Assembly (NCBI GenBank): GCA_900128585.1
Contig: LT642733.1
Location: forward strand, 1 to 11,588
Direction of reading: 5' to 3'
Source of the DNA: Stramenopiles sp. TOSAG23-3
Lineage: Eukaryota; Sar
Length of the DNA: 11,588 nt
The translations under genes and the position numbers were made by a program. Every line of letters starts with the position of its first letter. The first letter of the stretch is position 1. The notes under the pieces were generated by a model. It was given only the letters and a program-made list of their open reading frames with translations. It did no database searches and had not been told where the DNA came from. Below, piece after piece: positions 7,464 to 11,588 of this stretch.

Positions 7464-9437
7464 ATGGGGTGTGGTGCTTCTACCCAGGTGGCCACCACGA
7501 CCCCGAAGAAAGGGAGCGTCAAGGAAGATAGGTTTTGCCAGTGCGAGACGGATGATGGGAGCCCGAGCTTTATATGCACGACCTGTAATAAAATTAAGTT
7601 GAAGAGCAAAACAGTAGTGAAGAAAGCGATCAGGTCGTCGAGAAAGAAGAAACAATTGAAGGAGTTGGACACGTCGCACCTGCAGGCGGGGAGCGACGGA
7701 GACGACGAGGAGGCCGGGGGAGACGGCAGAGACAGCCCCAGTCATCCCCCGCCAATGTCCCCAGGAAAGCGAAGAAATATTTTGACAGACATCATCGACT
7801 TGAAGATGTTCCAGGAAATGGCATTTAGAAAAGTGTTTAGAGACAGCGACACGGACAAGAACGGGACCCTTACGGCCCCGGAATTTAGAGACATGGTGAT
7901 AAAGTACCAGAAGGGCAAAGGGATTTACAGGCCCCCTACGATGGCCGAGGCGGAGACTTTCATCAAGTACGCCGACCCGATGGCGAACAGCTGCATTGCC
8001 GAAAAGGGCTTTGTCGACACCATGATGGACACGGTGTACAACCCATACCACAACTCGGGACAGATGAGCGACCAAGACCTCTGTCGAGCGCTGAAAAAAA
8101 TAGAACAGTTCGGTACCATGGTCATAGAGCGCCTGGAACTCCGCGCGCTGACGCTGTACTCCCTTTTCCAAAAGTACTCCAACACGCACTTTATCCCGAA
8201 GAAGAACAGGTGGGTCAGCAACATTGTCGACAACAGCGACCTGTTCCGGATGATGAACGATTTCGCAGAGCTCCCCAAGCACAGACCGAACCAGAACGAT
8301 GTCTTCCAATTCATGGCGTCCATGGATAGTTCTGGGGACATGATCCTTCAGCCGCGGGAGTTTATGAGCTACATGCTGCATGGGATGGTGCAGAGCAAAT
8401 CAAGCATCAAGCAGTTTGCCAAACGAAGCCGGATGCACAAGAAAATATCGTACTTTCTGCTATCGCTGGACAAGCGGATGACGGAGAACGAGAAGACGAT
8501 AACCATAGACAAAAAGGCCCTCAAACGGTTGCTGAGCGAAATCAACCACGTGCTCTCCGACGACAAGAAGGGCCCCGCGATGCAGTCCATCAGTACGCGC
8601 GAGGTGGGAAAAGGGATGTCCCGGGCTGACACCCTAACCGTGAACGACATTGCAAACCTTGCCAGCTCGGCGCAAGAGCACGACGAAATGCTAGACATCC
8701 ATCAGTCAAAGCGAGACTTCGACGCGCGCGTAAAACGCAAGGCCATAGAAAAGAACCTGGTGCACAACAAACAAACGGAGCATACGCTGCAGAAGCTTCG
8801 GGAGCGGGAGAAGAGACGGGTCATGTCCCTGTACAACCCTACAATGCTTCGGAAAGCTGCAGACGTAATGGACGACGGGGAGGTCAAAGATAGAATCTTA
8901 AAGATCGTCGGGGCGGCATCGCCGGAGGGCACGCGCAATGGGGGACGCAAACGGCGGAGCAAGAGGAAATCCAAGAAGCTGAACTTCAAGCGAGAGGCCT
9001 CTCGGAAAATGAGCGTATCGGCACGGAATGCGGAGAGGATCAGGGCTACGTTCCAGCAAAACCAAGAGATGCGGGAAGACCAGGCAAAGGTGGTACACGA
9101 GCGCCAGGCACGACACGCCCGAGAAAAGGTGCGCAAGAGACGTTCGTACAACCGCAAGCAGAAAAAGAAGAAGGCCGACAGAGCCGTCCCGCACCCACCC
9201 TCGGCCGATTCAACGCGAGATCAGAAGCAGGCAGAATTGCAAAACCCTGCGATGGTGCAGCCCCCGCCAAGAATATTGAACCCTGGCACGCAGGCGATGA
9301 GCTTGTCGTTCGGTAACGTCAAAATGGGGAGCGGTAGCGACAGTGACAACAGTGCGGGAGAGTTCGGGCAGTTGGGGTCCTCCTTTGATATAAGCCGGCC
9401 GGACTCTCGCGACTCGGAAATGTCTGTCCCGCAGTAG
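7464..9437 (+). CDS. N-myristoylated EF-hand protein with long basic tail
   Basis: The 657-residue product starts MGCGAST, a strong N-myristoylation sequence with Cys3 placed for palmitoylation, so it is probably anchored to a membrane facing the cytosol. Residues 25-41 hold CxC-x10-CxxC, a possible zinc-binding cluster. Residues 116-145 form a canonical EF-hand with loop 129-140 (D129, D131, N133, G134, L136, E140). A degenerate partner loop lies at 171-182 and lacks the final acidic residue. A further EF-hand has loop 288-299 (D288, S290, D292, E299; Met instead of Gly at position 6). From about 400 to 570 the chain is helical, charged and very basic (RKRRSKRKSKK at 495-505; RKQKKKK at 564-570), and the end is Ser/Asp-rich and probably disordered. 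It is likely a calcium sensor or scaffold, with no kinase, phosphatase or other enzyme domain. The ATG has A at -3. A 317-codon antisense frame over it is judged a shadow. Confidence 0.85.
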   Translation: MGCGASTQVATTTPKKGSVKEDRFCQCETDDGSPSFICTTCNKIKLKSKTVVKKAIRSSRKKKQLKELDTSHLQAGSDGDDEEAGGDGRDSPSHPPPMSPGKRRNILTDIIDLKMFQEMAFRKVFRDSDTDKNGTLTAPEFRDMVIKYQKGKGIYRPPTMAEAETFIKYADPMANSCIAEKGFVDTMMDTVYNPYHNSGQMSDQDLCRALKKIEQFGTMVIERLELRALTLYSLFQKYSNTHFIPKKNRWVSNIVDNSDLFRMMNDFAELPKHRPNQNDVFQFMASMDSSGDMILQPREFMSYMLHGMVQSKSSIKQFAKRSRMHKKISYFLLSLDKRMTENEKTITIDKKALKRLLSEINHVLSDDKKGPAMQSISTREVGKGMSRADTLTVNDIANLASSAQEHDEMLDIHQSKRDFDARVKRKAIEKNLVHNKQTEHTLQKLREREKRRVMSLYNPTMLRKAADVMDDGEVKDRILKIVGAASPEGTRNGGRKRRSKRKSKKLNFKREASRKMSVSARNAERIRATFQQNQEMREDQAKVVHERQARHAREKVRKRRSYNRKQKKKKADRAVPHPPSADSTRDQKQAELQNPAMVQPPPRILNPGTQAMSLSFGNVKMGSGSDSDNSAGEFGQLGSSFDISRPDSRDSEMSVPQ

Positions 9438-9651
9438 AGTGTATGAATGGCTCATAATATTTTTTTCTAGATACGATAAAGGCCCCTATAATATGACGAT
9501 GTGTTCGTAGTATATTAATTTTAATGTCTTAAAGCATATCATACTAACATATGATATATAATTGTTTTGTTTTAATTTTGATTATGCTTAAATAACATGC
9601 CAATTTTCTTGTTTTAAATATATTACGAATCTGCTCCTTGCTTCCTCTCAT
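9438..9651. other. Convergent 3' spacer of the EF-hand and two-helix genes
   Basis: These 214 AT-rich bases separate the stop codons of two convergent genes and must hold both 3' ends. No exact AATAAA follows the EF-hand stop; GATAAA near 9475 is the nearest plus-strand variant. For the minus-strand gene, TTTAAT at 9571-9576 would read ATTAAA. The spacer is close in size to the 193-base convergent spacer at 1965-2157. Confidence 0.5.
9590..9614. repeat. 25-base motif shared with the first convergent spacer (copy 2)
   Basis: The core GCCAATTTTCTTGTTT at 9599-9614 differs from copy 1 (2088-2112) by one T fewer, and the flank AAATAACA is identical, with one extra T before the G. It lies 38 bases past the TAA stop of the two-helix membrane protein gene. 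Confidence 0.55.
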
Positions 9652-10980
9652 TTACTTTTTCGTTTTCTTCAGACTGGGCAGTACGGATTTCATTACTCTT
9701 GCCCCGGGCCGCCTGGGCTGTGGCAAGGTCATTGTACCGTTCTGAGGGAGGGAGGCATCGGCCGCCCGCCCTGACGTCTCCTTGCCTGAAGGAGGCAAAG
9801 AGGCTGGTGGTGCGGGTTTTTTACTTGCGGCCTTTTCCTTTCCGGGCATCTTCTTACCCTTTTTGGCTTTCTTCGATTTCTTCTTCTTCGGTTTTGGTAC
9901 ACTTGGTCGCTCGCGCTTGGGCTCTTCGTTGTCCCCCTCATACTCTGACTCCACCAATCTCTCTATGTTTTCTAGAATGGCATTCTTGGGCGGTTTTGGG
10001 CTGTTTTCGAGCCAACTGTCGACGCTCTCGCGAGACATGGACCGGGACCGGCGCCGTGCCTTCTCCTCTTTTTTCCTGTCCTTCGACAGCTGTTTCTTCA
10101 ACTTTGAAGAGCGCTTCTTGCTCGTTTTCTTCCTTCCCTTCTTGGCTTTCCCCGTCTGCGCCTCATTCGCCTGTGTCGCGGCGGCCAGTGCTTTCCGTTC
10201 TGCCAGGGCCTTCTCTCGCCGTTCGATGTCTAATGCCATTCGCTCAATGTCTTCTCTGGTGTAACCAACGATGTCGTTGTCGTCCAAGTATATCCGTTCC
10301 TGGGGTGGGCGAGTCACTAATTCTATCATGGTATCGTGTTCGCCCAACTCGTCGTCCGAACCGTCCCCCGTTTTCGGAACGCGATCTACGTGTTGGGCAT
10401 GCTGCTTTCGCAACCTGGCCAGCGTTTTCCTCCGTTTGTAGTTGCTGTAACAGCTGCAACGTTGTTTGCAAAACAGCCTTCGCTCTTTTTTGGAAGAGCA
10501 GCATTTGTGACACAACACTCCCGGACACCATATGGGTGCCCATGGCAGTGCTTCTGATTGGTGGCCCAAATGGTGGGCGATCCAAATGGTCCTAGAACCA
10601 ATCCACACTCCAGCCAAGACAAAAAAGATCGACAGGGCCATGAATTCGTCGGCGTAAAAAAACCAGTGCTCGCTGAATTCCAAGATGGACGCGAAGAAGT
10701 AAAATATCCCCGTCCCACTCAGAAGGCCGGCGATCATCGTCCAGATGTATACGACAGACAGCGCGTTCAGCTGGCAGCAGCAACAACGGTGCTTCGCTTC
10801 GTTCTTTATGTAAGGGTCTTTGTGGCAAGGATTCAGCGTTTGGTACCAGGTGATCCCGTGCGTCCCGTCCCGCTCTCCCCTGGCCTCCAACCGCCGAAAC
10901 CGGGCATTTCTCGCGTCCTCGTCTTTCCTTCGCCAATAGTCATCTTCAATGTGAGAATCAAACACTTGCGCGGCCGGCAT
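9652..10980 (-). CDS. Two-helix cysteine-rich membrane protein with lysine-rich tail
   Basis: The 442-residue product has a charged N-terminus (1-65), a CCCC cluster at 66-69, and two hydrophobic segments at about 74-98 and 112-137 with a short loop of aromatic and acidic residues between them. A second cysteine cluster follows (C152, C157, C160, C161, C171, C175, C177) within a basic region. Both cysteine groups would lie on the same, probably cytosolic, side of the membrane and could be palmitoylated or bind metal. The rest is hydrophilic: a helical charged segment (240-275), strongly basic stretches (278-312, 363-388) and a Pro/Ser-rich end closing with KKTKK. There is no signal peptide. 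I recognise no named family or enzyme motif. The start at 10980 is the first ATG of the frame, with G at -3. Its plan (cysteines, helices, cysteines, lysine-rich end) resembles the four-helix gene in this window. A 298-codon antisense frame lacks an ATG. Confidence 0.78.
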   Translation of the reverse strand: MPAAQVFDSHIEDDYWRRKDEDARNARFRRLEARGERDGTHGITWYQTLNPCHKDPYIKNEAKHRCCCCQLNALSVVYIWTMIAGLLSGTGIFYFFASILEFSEHWFFYADEFMALSIFFVLAGVWIGSRTIWIAHHLGHQSEALPWAPIWCPGVLCHKCCSSKKERRLFCKQRCSCYSNYKRRKTLARLRKQHAQHVDRVPKTGDGSDDELGEHDTMIELVTRPPQERIYLDDNDIVGYTREDIERMALDIERREKALAERKALAAATQANEAQTGKAKKGRKKTSKKRSSKLKKQLSKDRKKEEKARRRSRSMSRESVDSWLENSPKPPKNAILENIERLVESEYEGDNEEPKRERPSVPKPKKKKSKKAKKGKKMPGKEKAASKKPAPPASLPPSGKETSGRAADASLPQNGTMTLPQPRRPGARVMKSVLPSLKKTKK

Positions 10981-11408
10981 CCCGTCCTTCTACCACAGTC
11001 TATTTTGTACACACGACTTCTGTCGTTTGATCTTGAAGTTGGACCCTAATCTTCTTCTCCAGCCGTTTCATTTCACATACATTCTGTAATATGAATCATG
11101 AATTTTCATTTATTATTTCATATTTTTTCATTATATCATTAATTTATTTATAGTCGTCTTCTAATAAAAAATATAAAATAATATTTTTTTAAATATAAAT
11201 AAAAATACAGTAATAAAATAATAATAATATAATAATAAATAAAATGTATAACGCCGCACCACGACCCACGACGCACCACATCAAATAATTTATTTTATAT
11301 ATTTTATCTTTTTTTTAATATTTTATTATAATATGAATTATGATAAACGATCTCATCTCATAATCTCAAAAAAGAATATCCTTCTCCTCTCAGCTGTAGT
11401 CTCTATTA

Positions 11409-11500
11409 ATTAAGGGTTAGTTTAGGAGGGTATCGATCGATCGATTTAATATGTTCAAAGGGCTGCTGAGGATAACTAATGAGTGTTATGGTTAGGGTTA
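11409..11500 (+). repeat. Isolated TTAGGG-like telomeric motifs
   Basis: TTAAGGGTTAGTTTAGG occurs around 11409-11426 and GGTTAGGGTTA at 11490-11500. Each holds only about one to two units of a TTAGGG-type repeat, so neither is a telomere. They could be degenerate subtelomeric sequence or chance in AT-rich DNA. Confidence 0.25.
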
Positions 11501-11506
11501 TATTAG

Positions 11507-11542
11507 AAGGAAAGAAAGAAAGAGTCGAAAGAAAAGAGTCGA

Positions 11543-11586
<44 letters not shown>

Positions 11587-11588
11587 AA
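11507..11588. repeat. GAAA homopurine microsatellite at the right end
   Basis: After AGAAGG comes a run of GAAA units. It is interrupted by two perfect tandem copies of AGAGTCGAAAGAAA at 11521-11548 and then continues as pure GAAA to the end of the window. The tract runs off the end, so its true length is unknown. Confidence 0.9.

Larger units (their letters stand above)
10981..11588. other. Right-end gene-free region
   Basis: These 608 bases begin with the upstream region of the two-helix gene (mixed composition to about 11090). AT-rich DNA with AATAAT repeats follows to about 11380, then a short mixed stretch with an ATCG x3 palindrome at about 11432-11445, and finally a purine repeat. No reading frame or RNA gene is supported. 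Confidence 0.65.

Noticed and set aside
7428-8381. 317-codon minus-strand frame antisense to the EF-hand gene
   Set aside because: It does start with ATG, but it overlaps the well-supported EF-hand coding sequence and its translation shows no domain or membrane pattern.
9699-10595. 298-codon plus-strand frame antisense to the two-helix gene
   Set aside because: It starts with TTG and is rich in Ser, Arg, Phe and Pro, as expected from reading Lys/Glu codons backwards.
450-10980. Possible giant-virus origin for the cluster
   Set aside because: There is no viral hallmark gene. The mitochondrial-type DUF3754 protein, long AT-rich spacers and microsatellites fit a nuclear genome better.
11432-11446. 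ATCGATCGATCGAT palindrome as a possible protein-binding or integration site
   Set aside because: It is a three-unit simple tandem repeat that is self-complementary by nature; nothing around it suggests an attachment site.

Overview
This window looks like nuclear DNA from a single-celled eukaryote with few introns. There are five long intronless protein genes, three of them about as GC-rich as they are AT-rich or more. They sit in very AT-rich spacers full of simple-sequence repeats (GAA/GA, GAAA, ATT, GGA tracts). There are no bacterial ribosome-binding sites or operons. Start codons are mostly preceded by a purine at -3, and there is an AATAAA signal shortly after the first gene. All three standard stop codons end genes here (TAA three times, TGA and TAG once each), so the standard nuclear code is likely. 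The proteins (a TMEM143/DUF3754 homologue, a lipid-anchored EF-hand protein, a secreted Asp-box protein, two cysteine-rich membrane proteins) suit a protist nucleus, possibly a marine stramenopile alga or relative. That lineage guess is weak and comes from protein style only.

Layout: 1-174 is a GAA/GA homopurine tract. 450-1964 (+) encodes a secreted protein with a disulfide-rich N-terminal module and an Asp-box beta-propeller. It converges on 4035-2158 (-), a DUF3754/TMEM143-like, probably mitochondrial membrane protein. Next, in tandem, is 5970-4834 (-), a four-helix membrane protein with two cysteine clusters and a Pro/Gln-rich tail. A 1.5 kb AT-rich gene-free region (5971-7463) with a G-rich island and AT palindromes separates it from the divergent gene 7464-9437 (+), a myristoylated EF-hand protein with a long basic tail. 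That gene converges on 10980-9652 (-), a two-helix cysteine-rich membrane protein with a lysine-rich tail. The right end (10981-11588) is AT-rich, has short TTAGGG-like motifs, and ends in a GAAA repeat.

No operon-like or pathway logic joins the five genes, although all five products are predicted to be secreted, membrane-spanning or membrane-anchored. I found no tRNA, rRNA, CRISPR array or recognisable transposase. The most noteworthy observations are the two cysteine-rich membrane proteins with matching layouts on either side of the EF-hand gene, the unusual domain combination of the EF-hand protein, and a near-identical 25-base motif in both convergent spacers at similar distances from the minus-strand stop codons.
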